Assembly: GCF_014899185.1 (NCBI RefSeq)
Contig: NZ_CP045201.1
Span: 1,162,501-1,226,500 of the forward strand
DNA from: Pseudooceanicola spongiae
Lineage (GTDB): Bacteria; Pseudomonadota; Alphaproteobacteria; Rhodobacterales; Rhodobacteraceae
Reading direction: 5' to 3'
DNA: 64,000 bases
The translations under genes and the position numbers were made by a program. The notes below the pieces were generated by a model, which saw only the letters and a list, made by a program, of their open reading frames with translations, did no database searches and was not told the origin of the DNA. Shown one piece after another: positions 17,308 to 24,831 of the stretch (positions within the stretch are counted from its first letter, which is position 1; each line of letters opens with the position of its first letter).

Positions 17308-18399
17308 TCATGAGGCCCGAAGGACCATGTTGGTGCGGGCGAACCCCGCGAAAAAGTCATGGAAATCAGTGCAGGAAGCCTCGGCCGCGCGCAGGTGAGC
17401 GATCTGGGCGTCGCTCTCAAGGGCTGCGAACATACGCTCTCGCATGTGGTGCCAGTCGCCACTGCGCGCGCCCTCAAGCGACAGCAGGCAGTGCGACATG
17501 CGGCGCAACGGGCCCGCACGACCGGGGCGCGCGTGAAACTGCGGTGTGCCTTCGGGGATCGTGTGGAGGAATGTGTCATGCCCGGCTGTGGCCAGCGCCC
17601 AATTGCTCACGAGGTATTCGTGGTAATCGTCTTGCGCTGCTGCCCCCTCTCCCCCTTGGACGGCAAAGCCGTGGGTTTCGCGCACCAGCCAGTCGTCCCA
17701 AAGTTGTGGAACGGCAAGGCCGGCGTGACGCAGGGCGACACAGATTTCGGCCAGAAGATCCGCGTTACATTCAAGATACGCAAGGGTCCCTGCAAAGTTA
17801 AGGCTTTCTTTGACCTGAGGCGGCAATTGCGGAGTTTTTCTGCCGTACTCGCTCAGGTAGAACAGGATGTGGGTCAATTCATAGGCAGCTTTCTTGTTCG
17901 GCATCACAAAAGTGGCAGATCTGGCGATGAAAGCATGCAGCCTCTCTGTCAGCTCTTCTGACGTGCCGAAGGGATCACGGCCCCGCCGCAGCATCAGACG
18001 CCGCGACTCGGCACGCTGCAGATCCGACAGCTCCGCCTGCGCCAGGCCTTGCGCGCAGGCCCAGTCGACCAGCGCGTCGCCCTTGCTGCCGGGCATCCCG
18101 AGGTCTTCCAGATCAAGGCAGATCGACAGGAAGAACCGGTAGTATTGCGGGAAGAACCCGAGGCGCTGTTCGAGGCTGTCATAGACGGCGCGGTGCGACG
18201 CGAGGGCCTCCTCGGTCAGGCGCTGGCCGGTGCACTCGAAGATGTTCAGGACTTCGGCGTTTTCCTTCAGCCAGAAGACATCGCCGGGGTCGCGGCGCCG
18301 TTGGGCAAAGCCCTCCAGCAGCGCCGCGCGGCGTGCGTCCCGGCTCTGCGCCCGGCTGGGGAAGGACAGATGGACAACATTGGAGGCGGTGGCGGGCAT
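17308..18399 (-). CDS. Uncharacterised helical protein next to repeat peptide (possibly DUF6902-type)
   Basis: 363 residues, soluble and almost wholly alpha-helical. I cannot assign a known fold. Ordered conserved-looking patches: FFLSICLDLEDLG (about 89-101), VMPNKKAAYELTHILFYLSEYG (about 165-186), ECNADLLAEICVAL (210-223), DDYHEYLVSNW (257-267), and TFLHTIPEGTPQFH (276-289). His, Glu and Asp residues spaced along helices could bind metal, but that is a guess. I recall similar proteins only from Rhodobacteraceae, annotated as a domain of unknown function. Start at 18399 (MPATASNVV) follows a GGAGAGAG site. It lies 78 nt after the FSSGSAP repeat gene and 21 nt before the permease gene, so co-expression is likely. 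Confidence 0.7.
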   Translation of the reverse strand: MPATASNVVHLSFPSRAQSRDARRAALLEGFAQRRRDPGDVFWLKENAEVLNIFECTGQRLTEEALASHRAVYDSLEQRLGFFPQYYRFFLSICLDLEDLGMPGSKGDALVDWACAQGLAQAELSDLQRAESRRLMLRRGRDPFGTSEELTERLHAFIARSATFVMPNKKAAYELTHILFYLSEYGRKTPQLPPQVKESLNFAGTLAYLECNADLLAEICVALRHAGLAVPQLWDDWLVRETHGFAVQGGEGAAAQDDYHEYLVSNWALATAGHDTFLHTIPEGTPQFHARPGRAGPLRRMSHCLLSLEGARSGDWHHMRERMFAALESDAQIAHLRAAEASCTDFHDFFAGFARTNMVLRAS

Positions 18400-18477
18400 A
18401 GGCTCTCTCCTATCCGTCGTGTCAGCCCTGGCGTGGCGGGGCACCCCGCCCCGCCACAGCCCGGAGGTGCGGTCGGA

Positions 18478-18816
18478 TCAGCTGCCCGAGGAGAAGCTGT
18501 GCACGGCATCGCCCATCTGCACATCGGATGCGGCGGTGGGCGCGGAGCCAGAGGAGAAGGCGCCGGTGTGCGCGCCTGCGCTGATCGGTGCGGAGCCGGA
18601 GGAGAAGGCCTCAACCGCATCACCGCTGAGCGTGGAGGTCGCGACAGGCGCCGAACCGGAGGAGAACATCGCCAGACCTTCCCCGTCGGACAGGCTGGCG
18701 GACGTCACCGGAGCGGAGCCGGAGGAGAACATTTCCACCCCCTCTCCGCCCAGCATCGATTCAGCGGAGGCATCGGAAATAGCGTTTTGAAACATGGCTT
18801 TACGGATAGCGGTCAT
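18478..18816 (-). CDS. Small FSSGSAP-repeat protein (candidate multi-core peptide precursor)
   Basis: 112 residues with no Cys, no signal peptide and no membrane segment. FSSGSAP occurs exactly at residues 30-36, 51-57, 71-77 and 87-93. A fifth copy, FSSGS, forms the extreme C-terminus (108-112). Four of the five copies are preceded by a short acidic/hydrophobic tag (GEGVEM, GEGLAM, GDAVEA, GDAVHS), giving a unit of about 16-21 residues. Residues 1-29 look like a leader (MTAIRKAMFQNAISDASAES...). Start 18816 was chosen because GGGAG lies 6 nt upstream; the in-frame ATG at 18822 directly abuts that site. I recall a Rhodobacteraceae-restricted DUF (perhaps DUF6749) with this repeat. Function unknown. 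First gene of a likely operon with 17308-18399 and the permease. Confidence 0.8.
   Translation of the reverse strand: MTAIRKAMFQNAISDASAESMLGGEGVEMFSSGSAPVTSASLSDGEGLAMFSSGSAPVATSTLSGDAVEAFSSGSAPISAGAHTGAFSSGSAPTAASDVQMGDAVHSFSSGS
18481..18729 (-). repeat. Five in-frame FSSGSA(P)-coding repeats
   Basis: 21-bp coding repeats at 18709-18729, 18646-18666, 18586-18606 and 18538-18558, plus a 15-bp copy at 18481-18495 that abuts the stop codon. The DNA of the copies is very similar, suggesting recent duplication or gene conversion. Confidence 0.9.
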
Positions 18817-18868
18817 GGTCATCTCCCGGTGTGTGATCAAGGGTTTGGATGTCTGTGGCGATGACCAA

Positions 18869-18886
18869 CGCTGTGCACGCACAGCG
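18869..18886. promoter_or_regulatory. Perfect 8-bp inverted repeat upstream of repeat-peptide gene
   Basis: CGCTGTGC-AC-GCACAGCG, 53 bp before the 18816 start, in the expected 5' leader. It could be an operator or an mRNA hairpin. The cognate regulator is unknown. Confidence 0.5.
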
Positions 18887-18900
18887 ATTTCGTCAAACGG

Positions 18901-18916
18901 TTAATTCAATTTTAAC
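18901..18916. promoter_or_regulatory. CtrA-type binding site
   Basis: TTAATTCAATTTTAAC is an exact match to the alphaproteobacterial CtrA consensus TTAA-N7-TTAAC. It lies about 85 bp upstream of the repeat-peptide start and about 370 bp upstream of xth, with a minus-strand TTGACA adjacent (18918-18923). Confidence 0.6.
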
Positions 18917-19287
18917 GTGTCAAGGAAAAACCGACCACATGAGCTTCGAACCACACCGGATTGCTTCATCGCTCTTAACAGATTTTTGACATATTTCTGA
19001 TGAGGCACCTTTGCAAAATGGCACACCCCGGGAACGCATAAAGAACATATGTTCGTCGATTGCCTTGATTCTCAGCACCCACGCGACTCGGGCAGGATTT
19101 TGGCGGGGCGGGTCCTGCGCGCCGGGCGCGATTCGATGCCGATTGCAGGGTCGATTGGGTAAAATCCGGGGGCATCGCGGTTTGAAATCGGCTAGAAACG
19201 GGCCGACACCGGCGCGACACCGGCCCCGGCTTCGGCCAGGGCCCTGCCCGCGACCGGAACAAAGACCAGGGAAAAGGGCTGTCCGGC

Positions 19288-20097
19288 ATGAAACTCGCCA
19301 CCTTCAACATCAACGGAATCAAGGCGCGGGTGCAGGCTCTGTGCGACTGGCTCGACGAGGCGCAGCCCGACGTGGTGGTGCTGCAAGAGATCAAGTCCGT
19401 CGACGAGGGCTTTCCGCGCGAGCTATTCGAGGATCGCGGCTATCGGGTCGAGACCCATGGCCAGAAAAGCTTCAACGGCGTCGCGATCCTGTCCAAGCTG
19501 CCGCTGGAAGATGTCACGCGCGGCCTGCCCGGCGACGAAGCCGACGAACAGGCGCGCTGGATCGAGGCGACGGTGATCGGCGACAAGACGGCGCTGCGGG
19601 TCTGCGGGCTGTATCTGCCGAACGGCAATCCGGTGGAGCTGGACGACGCAGGCGCGCCGGTTTCCGGGGGCAAATACGCCTATAAGCTGGGGTGGATGGA
19701 GCGTCTGAAAGCCCGTGCCGAGGCGCTGCTGGAGGCCGAAGAGCCTGCCGTCATGCTGGGCGATTACAACATCATCCCGCAGGACGAAGACGCCGCCAAC
19801 CCGGACAAATGGCGCGAAGATGCACTGTTTCGCCCGGAAAGCCGCGCCGCCTATCGCCGCGTGCTGAACCTCGGCTTTACCGAGATCTTTCGCACGCGCA
19901 CCGCAGCGCCCGGGCATTATACCTTCTGGGATTATCAGGCGGGTGCCTGGAACAAGAACAACGGCATCCGCATCGACCATATGCTGATGACGCCGCAATG
20001 CGCCGATCTGGTCACCGAATGCGGCATTGATTCCGAGATCCGGGGCCGCGAAAAGCCCTCCGATCACGTGCCGCTATGGGCGGAAATCGACCTCTGA
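19288..20097 (+). CDS. xth: Exodeoxyribonuclease III
   Basis: 269 residues of the exonuclease-endonuclease-phosphatase fold. The N-terminal MKLATFNINGIKAR, metal-ligand LQEIKS, GDYNIIPQDEDA, IRIDHML and terminal SDHVPLWAEIDL motifs are all present. It acts as an AP endonuclease and 3'-exonuclease in base excision repair. It converges with the flavin monooxygenase gene and their 3' ends overlap by 24 bp. Confidence 0.95.
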   Translation: MKLATFNINGIKARVQALCDWLDEAQPDVVVLQEIKSVDEGFPRELFEDRGYRVETHGQKSFNGVAILSKLPLEDVTRGLPGDEADEQARWIEATVIGDKTALRVCGLYLPNGNPVELDDAGAPVSGGKYAYKLGWMERLKARAEALLEAEEPAVMLGDYNIIPQDEDAANPDKWREDALFRPESRAAYRRVLNLGFTEIFRTRTAAPGHYTFWDYQAGAWNKNNGIRIDHMLMTPQCADLVTECGIDSEIRGREKPSDHVPLWAEIDL

Positions 20098-21276
20098 GAG
20101 GGTCTCTCCGCCGGTCACGTCGTGGTCATAGAGCCAGTCGAACTGGTGCCTCATGAACGACGGCGCGACCCGGTCCGACAAACGCAATACGCTGTGCGCC
20201 GCGGCGCGCAGCGGTGGAAACCGCAGGTGGTATTTCCAGGCGTTGCGGTTGGCGGCGGTGATAGCGCGGGTGGCGCGGTCCTTGCGGCGCGACTGATAGA
20301 GCGCGAGGCCCTCGGGGATCGTCGCGGCCTCGTCCAGCGCGGCGCCCAGCACCCAGGCATCCTCCAGCGCCATATTGGCGCCCTGCGCCAGAAACGGCAG
20401 GGTCGGATGCGCGGCATCCCCCAGCAACACGCAGTGATCGCGGTGCCAGAGCGGCGCAATGGGATGGCGGTGCAGGCCCCAGAGGTTGACGTCGGTGACA
20501 CGGCCCAGCAGCTCTTTCACCTCGGGGCAGAAGCCCGCAAAGGCCCGTCGCAGCGCCTTGGGGTCATCCTTGTGCGACCAGCTGTCGGGGGCCCAGTCAC
20601 GGCGCTCCTCGACTGCGACGATGTTTTGCGCGCGCCCGCCGCGCAGAGGATAGGTCACGAGGTGACGGCCCGGCCCCATGTAGAGATGCGCCTCGGAGGG
20701 CGGACCGGGGCGGTTGGCGGGCACGGGCACCACGGCGCGCCAGGCGACCTGACCGGTGAAGGCGGCTTTGCCATCGCCCAGCATCGCCGCGCGCAGACGC
20801 GAGTGCACGCCATCGGCGCCGACCACCAGATCGGGGCGGATGCGAGTTTGCGTATGGGTGCGGATTTCGGGGGTATCGCTGATCTCGACCGTGTCGACAC
20901 TTTGCAGCAGGCGAATGCGGGCCCCGGCCTGACGCGCGGATTCGGCCAGCGCGCAGATCAGATCGGCGCGATGACAGAAGAAATAGCCCGCGCTGCCGTC
21001 CGCCTGCGTCAGATCCATCCGCAGGGCACTGCGCCCGCGATAGTCAAAGAGGTTGAGCGCGCGCCCCTGTTGCCCGATCTGCGCCACGTCGAGGCCAAGC
21101 CCCCGCAACACCGCTGCACCGTTCGGGCTGATCTGCAAACCTGCGCCAACCTCGCGGATCGCGCTGGCCTGTTCCAGCACCGTGACATCAGCGCCGCGCA
21201 GAGCCAGCGCCCGCGCCGCCGCAAGGCCACCAATACCGGCGCCAATCACGGCAATTTTCTGATCTCGCAGGGCCAA
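20074..21276 (-). CDS. FAD-dependent aromatic-ring monooxygenase (salicylate hydroxylase-like)
   Basis: 400 residues of the group A flavoprotein monooxygenases. The FAD-binding GxGxxG motif is IAVIGAGIGGLAAA (about residues 8-21), the DG motif is VVGADGVHSRLR, and the second FAD motif is LLGDAAHPTLPFLAQGANMALEDAW. Start is assigned to TTG at 21276 because it follows AGGAG by 6 nt and sits directly before the FAD motif. In-frame ATG codons lie only further upstream and would add an implausible 34-residue extension. The substrate is not determinable; salicylate, 6-hydroxynicotinate and related compounds are typical. Confidence 0.85.
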   Translation of the reverse strand: MALRDQKIAVIGAGIGGLAAARALALRGADVTVLEQASAIREVGAGLQISPNGAAVLRGLGLDVAQIGQQGRALNLFDYRGRSALRMDLTQADGSAGYFFCHRADLICALAESARQAGARIRLLQSVDTVEISDTPEIRTHTQTRIRPDLVVGADGVHSRLRAAMLGDGKAAFTGQVAWRAVVPVPANRPGPPSEAHLYMGPGRHLVTYPLRGGRAQNIVAVEERRDWAPDSWSHKDDPKALRRAFAGFCPEVKELLGRVTDVNLWGLHRHPIAPLWHRDHCVLLGDAAHPTLPFLAQGANMALEDAWVLGAALDEAATIPEGLALYQSRRKDRATRAITAANRNAWKYHLRFPPLRAAAHSVLRLSDRVAPSFMRHQFDWLYDHDVTGGETLSEVDFRP

Positions 21277-21503
21277 GGACGTCTCCTGTCGCGGTGAGGG
21301 GCGGGATTCGCATACAGGTCGATGCAATTTGAAAGCGCCGTGATATGGCCCGGCGGATGCCCGCTTTGCAAGCAACAACGCCGAGGCAGGGCCCCGGCGT
21401 TGTCAGATCTCGGATCACATTGGCGTCAGATCCGCAGTGCCAGACCCGACCAGCGACCGGACCCCGGAATGACCCGCGCCCCGGTCAGGGCGCGGCTTTT
21501 TGA

Positions 21504-21926
21504 TCACTCGTCGCGATGCACACGTTCGCGCCGCTCGTGGCGTTCCTGTGCCTCCAGGCTCATCGTGGCGATCGGGCGGGCATCGAGCCGTTTCAGGCTG
21601 ATCGGCTCGCCCGTGACTTCACAGTAGCCATATTCACCCTCTTCGATGCGACGCAGGGCTGCGTCGATCTTGGACACCAGCTTGCGCTGACGATCCCGGG
21701 TGCGCAATTCCAGCGCGCGATCGGTTTCTTCGCTGGCCCGATCCGCTACATCGGGAATATTGCGGGTGTTTTCCTGCAGGCCTTCAACGGTGTCGCGGCT
21801 GTCCGCCAGAAGGTCTTCGCGCCAAGACAGGAGTTTGCGGCGGAAATATTCGAGCTGACGCTCGTTCATGAACGGCTCGCCCTCAGCCGGACGATAATCG
21901 TCTTCAAGGAATGATTCAGCTTTCAT
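21504..21926 (-). CDS. dksA: RNA polymerase-binding protein DksA, one-cysteine form
   Basis: 140 residues. The coiled coil with tip motif DVADRASEE (residues 59-67) is intact, so RNA polymerase secondary-channel binding with ppGpp is expected. The zinc finger is degenerate: of the four positions occupied by Cys in E. coli DksA, only Cys102 remains and the others read Thr105, Ser123 and Ala126 by alignment. Zinc-independent DksA variants are known in Rhodobacteraceae and Pseudomonas. Start at 21926 (MKAESFLEDDYRP), the classical DksA N-terminus. Divergent from the MoxR-type ATPase gene. Confidence 0.9.
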   Translation of the reverse strand: MKAESFLEDDYRPAEGEPFMNERQLEYFRRKLLSWREDLLADSRDTVEGLQENTRNIPDVADRASEETDRALELRTRDRQRKLVSKIDAALRRIEEGEYGYCEVTGEPISLKRLDARPIATMSLEAQERHERRERVHRDE

Positions 21927-22119
21927 CAGCGGCTCCCAAACTAGTCCTAAGCCCGGGGCGCGATACGCAATTCCGGGCAACAGGGTCCCCTGAACCGGGG
22001 ACTTAAACTGTTCGCATATGGTTGTCACTACAGAAATCCAGTTAACCACTTTGCATTGCGCCAAACTGCGGAAAACTTTATCGTTAAGCGGAATTGGCGT
22101 GATCAGGGGCGAGGACTCA

Positions 22120-22962
22120 ATGCATTTCGAAGGTACGGAAACTTATGTTGCGACAGAGGACCTTAAGGTCGCCGTCAACGCTGCGGTGACGCTGGAACGG
22201 CCCCTGCTGGTTAAGGGCGAACCGGGCACCGGCAAGACCGAACTGGCCCGTCAGGTTGCCCAATCTCTGGGCCTCGACATGATCGAGTGGAACATTAAAT
22301 CAACCACGAAAGCGCAACAGGGCCTGTATGAATACGACGCCGTCAGCCGGTTGCGCGACAGTCAACTGGGCGAGGAACGGGTGCATGACGTGCGCAATTA
22401 CATCCGCCGTGGCAAGCTGTGGCAGGCCTTCGATGCGGACCGCAAAGTGGTGCTGCTGATTGACGAGGTCGACAAGGCCGATATCGAATTCCCCAACGAC
22501 CTGTTGCAGGAACTCGACCGGATGGAATTCCATGTCTACGAGACCGGAGAGACAATTGCGGCGCGCGTGCGTCCCATCGTCATCATTACCTCGAATAACG
22601 AAAAAGAGCTTCCGGATGCATTTTTGCGCCGCTGCTTTTTCCATTACATCCGTTTTCCCGATATGGAGACGATGAAAAAGATTGTCGAAGTTCATCATCC
22701 CGGTATCAAATCGCAGCTTCTGACCGCCGCGCTGACGCAATTCTTTGAGCTGCGCGAAACCACGGGCCTGAAGAAAAAACCCTCGACCAGCGAGGTGCTG
22801 GACTGGCTGAAGCTGTTGCTGGCCGAGGATCTGAGCGCCGAGGATCTGAAACGCGACGGCGCCAATGCACTGCCGAAGCTGCATGGCGCGCTGCTGAAAA
22901 ACGAGCAGGACGTGCATCTGTTTGAACGTCTGGCCTTCATGGCGCGCGGTCAGCGGCGCTGA
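22120..22962 (+). CDS. MoxR-type AAA+ ATPase
   Basis: 280 residues. Walker A is GEPGTGKT (residues 33-40), Walker B is VVLLIDEVDKAD (about residue 110), and the sensor region is VIITSNNEKELPDAFLRRCFFHYIRFP. MoxR ATPases work with von Willebrand A (VWA) proteins to assemble or remodel complexes, often inserting cofactors. A VWA gene lies downstream (24832) after two other genes. Start at 22120 follows GAGGAC. It is related to the CoxD-like branch, but there are no CO dehydrogenase genes nearby, so no specific client is implied. Confidence 0.88.
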   Translation: MHFEGTETYVATEDLKVAVNAAVTLERPLLVKGEPGTGKTELARQVAQSLGLDMIEWNIKSTTKAQQGLYEYDAVSRLRDSQLGEERVHDVRNYIRRGKLWQAFDADRKVVLLIDEVDKADIEFPNDLLQELDRMEFHVYETGETIAARVRPIVIITSNNEKELPDAFLRRCFFHYIRFPDMETMKKIVEVHHPGIKSQLLTAALTQFFELRETTGLKKKPSTSEVLDWLKLLLAEDLSAEDLKRDGANALPKLHGALLKNEQDVHLFERLAFMARGQRR

Positions 22963-23149
22963 TCTCAGGTGGGGCTGCGCGCGAGGGTGCGCGTGGCTCC
23001 GCCGACCGCGGGGCATGCGGGGTCTTGCCTGTCCCGCGCGATCGGTATTTTCTGGCGCCAGAGGCCGCGTCCTGTCCGCGGCAAGAGGATGACCTGAGAA
23101 TGACCGGCGCTGTGGCCCCCTATCCAACCTCCCCCAGGGCGCAGCCTGC

Positions 23150-24568
23150 ATGATCCGCATCCCGGCGGGACTACGCCCCATCGCCCTCGGGGCGGGCCTG
23201 TTGCTGGCCGCCTGTGCGCCGCAACCGGTGCCCCAGCCCCCCGCGCCAGAGCCCGGACCCACGACGCATTCGGTGCGCCCCCAGCTGCCCCCGGTCAAGC
23301 ATTTCGCCGCTTTCGTGCCCGAGGTGCCCCGGGTCGCCAATGCCGATCTTGCGCGCGATTTCCTCGACCTCAGCTTCAAGCTGGAATCCGGGCGCGCTCT
23401 GCCGGTTCTGACCCGCTTCGAGGGGCCTGTGCGGGTCTCGGTCATCGGGGCCACGCCGCCGGGGATGATGCAGGACCTCAGGATCCTGATCGCGCGGCTG
23501 CATGACGAAGCCGGCATCGATATCGCGCTCAGCCCCGGTGCCCCGGACGCGACGACCGGCATCACCATTCAGGGGGTGAGCGGCAAGGACATTCGCGGCG
23601 AACTGTCGGATGCCGCCTGCTTCGTCATTCCCGGCATCCATGACCTGAGCGAATATCGCGCCGCCCGCCGGCAGGAGCGCACGGACTGGAGCAAGCTGAC
23701 GACGCGCAGCCAGCTGGCGATCTTCGTGCCCAACGACGCCTCACCTCAGGAGCTGCGCGATTGCATGCACGAGGAACTGGCGCAGGCGCTGGGGCCGCTG
23801 AACGATCTGTTCCGCCTCAACGACAGCACCTTCAACGACGACAATACGCACTCGGTCCTGACCGGTTTTGACATGCTGATGCTGCGCCTGACCTATGCGC
23901 CGGAACTGCACAGCGGCATGACCCGGGCCGAGGTGGCAGCGCAGCTTTCGGCTCTGCTGGCGCGGCTCAACCCCGAGGGCCAGCACATCGCCCCCGCGCC
24001 GTTGCCCGAGACGACGCCGGACTGGGTCGCGGCCGTGCAGCAGGCGCTGAGCAGCACCGGCTCGCCCGCCGCCCGGCTGCGTGGGGCACAGACGGCTCTG
24101 GCGATCGCGAACCGCCAGGGCTGGAGCGATCATCGCACGGGCTTTGCCGAATATATCCTCGGGCGGCTGCTGGAGGCGCGCGACCCGGTGGGCGCCATGG
24201 CCCATATCCGCCGCGCCCATGCCCTGTATTCGGCCACCCCCGCGACGCGGCTTTACGCCGCGCAGACAGCGGTGCAACTGGCGCGTGACGCGCTGCGACA
24301 GGGCGACCCGGAGACGGCGCTGGGATATCTGCAGGACCTGCCTGCGCTGGCCGAAGCCAATCAGAACGCAGCCCTTCTGGCGCAGGTCATGATGCTGCAG
24401 GCACAGGCCTATGCGCTGCAGGGCAAGCGCGATCTGGCGCGCGCCACCCGTCTGGACAGTCTGGGCTGGGCAAGATACGGCTTTGGCCCAACTTGGGCGA
24501 TCCTGGCCAAGCTGCAGGACGTCGCCGATCTGCCCCCCGACACCGCGTCGGAGCAGGGGCGCAGCTGA
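23150..24568 (+). CDS. DUF2927 lipoprotein
   Basis: 472 residues. A signal peptide with lipobox (LLLAACAP, Cys about 22) and a Pro-rich linker precede a DUF2927 domain in the first half. Near its centre, ELRDCMHEELAQALGPLNDLFRL resembles a metalloprotease-like helix but lacks an HExxH. The C-terminal half (about residues 290-450) looks like TPR-type helical repeats (ARLRGAQTALAIANRQG..., AALLAQVMMLQAQAYALQGKRDLA). Probably a periplasm-facing lipoprotein. It lies between the MoxR and VWA genes on the same strand, so a link to that system is possible. Confidence 0.75.
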   Translation: MIRIPAGLRPIALGAGLLLAACAPQPVPQPPAPEPGPTTHSVRPQLPPVKHFAAFVPEVPRVANADLARDFLDLSFKLESGRALPVLTRFEGPVRVSVIGATPPGMMQDLRILIARLHDEAGIDIALSPGAPDATTGITIQGVSGKDIRGELSDAACFVIPGIHDLSEYRAARRQERTDWSKLTTRSQLAIFVPNDASPQELRDCMHEELAQALGPLNDLFRLNDSTFNDDNTHSVLTGFDMLMLRLTYAPELHSGMTRAEVAAQLSALLARLNPEGQHIAPAPLPETTPDWVAAVQQALSSTGSPAARLRGAQTALAIANRQGWSDHRTGFAEYILGRLLEARDPVGAMAHIRRAHALYSATPATRLYAAQTAVQLARDALRQGDPETALGYLQDLPALAEANQNAALLAQVMMLQAQAYALQGKRDLARATRLDSLGWARYGFGPTWAILAKLQDVADLPPDTASEQGRS

Positions 24569-24613
24569 CGCGGCGCACAGGATCGCTGCGGCAACACTCT
24601 CGGGGGGAATGCG

Positions 24614-24781
24614 ATGTTCATTGTGGCAGGTCTGGTGCTGGGCGCCATTTTCGGTGGTTTTCGCGCGCGCAAGCGCGGCGGCAACACCAAGGACATTTGG
24701 CAATACGCCGCAGTTCATGCGATGCTGTTTGCAATCATCGGGTTGTTCGCGACCGTCATCCTCAACCGCATGATGCTCTGA
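24614..24781 (+). CDS. 55-residue two-helix membrane miniprotein
   Basis: Translates as a compact protein with two hydrophobic helices (MFIVAGLVLGAIFGGF and AVHAMLFAIIGLFATVIL) joined by a basic loop (RARKRGGNTKDIWQY). It starts 45 nt after the DUF2927 gene stop and ends 50 nt before the VWA gene, on the same strand. A GGGGGG tract lies upstream as ribosome-binding site. Similar short proteins occur in other Rhodobacteraceae, often unannotated. Function unknown. Confidence 0.65.
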   Translation: MFIVAGLVLGAIFGGFRARKRGGNTKDIWQYAAVHAMLFAIIGLFATVILNRMML

Positions 24782-24831
24782 GGCGGCGCGCGACCCTGCG
24801 AAAAGACCCCTGAAATAGGATCGAAGCCAGC

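Larger units (their letters stand above)
18817..19287. other. Intergenic region between repeat-peptide gene and xth
   Basis: 470 bp without a credible gene, the divergent control region for the repeat-peptide operon (minus) and xth (plus). It contains a perfect inverted repeat at 18869-18886, a CtrA-type box at 18901-18916, a minus-strand TTGACA at 18918-18923, and otherwise GC-rich sequence toward xth. Confidence 0.6.

Noticed and set aside
18481..18729. Repeats as a CRISPR array
   Set aside because: The repeats are in-frame 21-bp coding units with related, not unique, spacers and no cas genes nearby.
18478..18816. Lanthipeptide or graspetide precursor
   Set aside because: No Cys for lanthionine rings, and no LanM/LanB, ATP-grasp, YcaO or radical-SAM gene adjacent. 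If it is a modified peptide, it is not one of these classes.
20122..21297. 391-residue open frame on the plus strand
   Set aside because: Antisense to the FAD monooxygenase, whose FAD motifs are complete.
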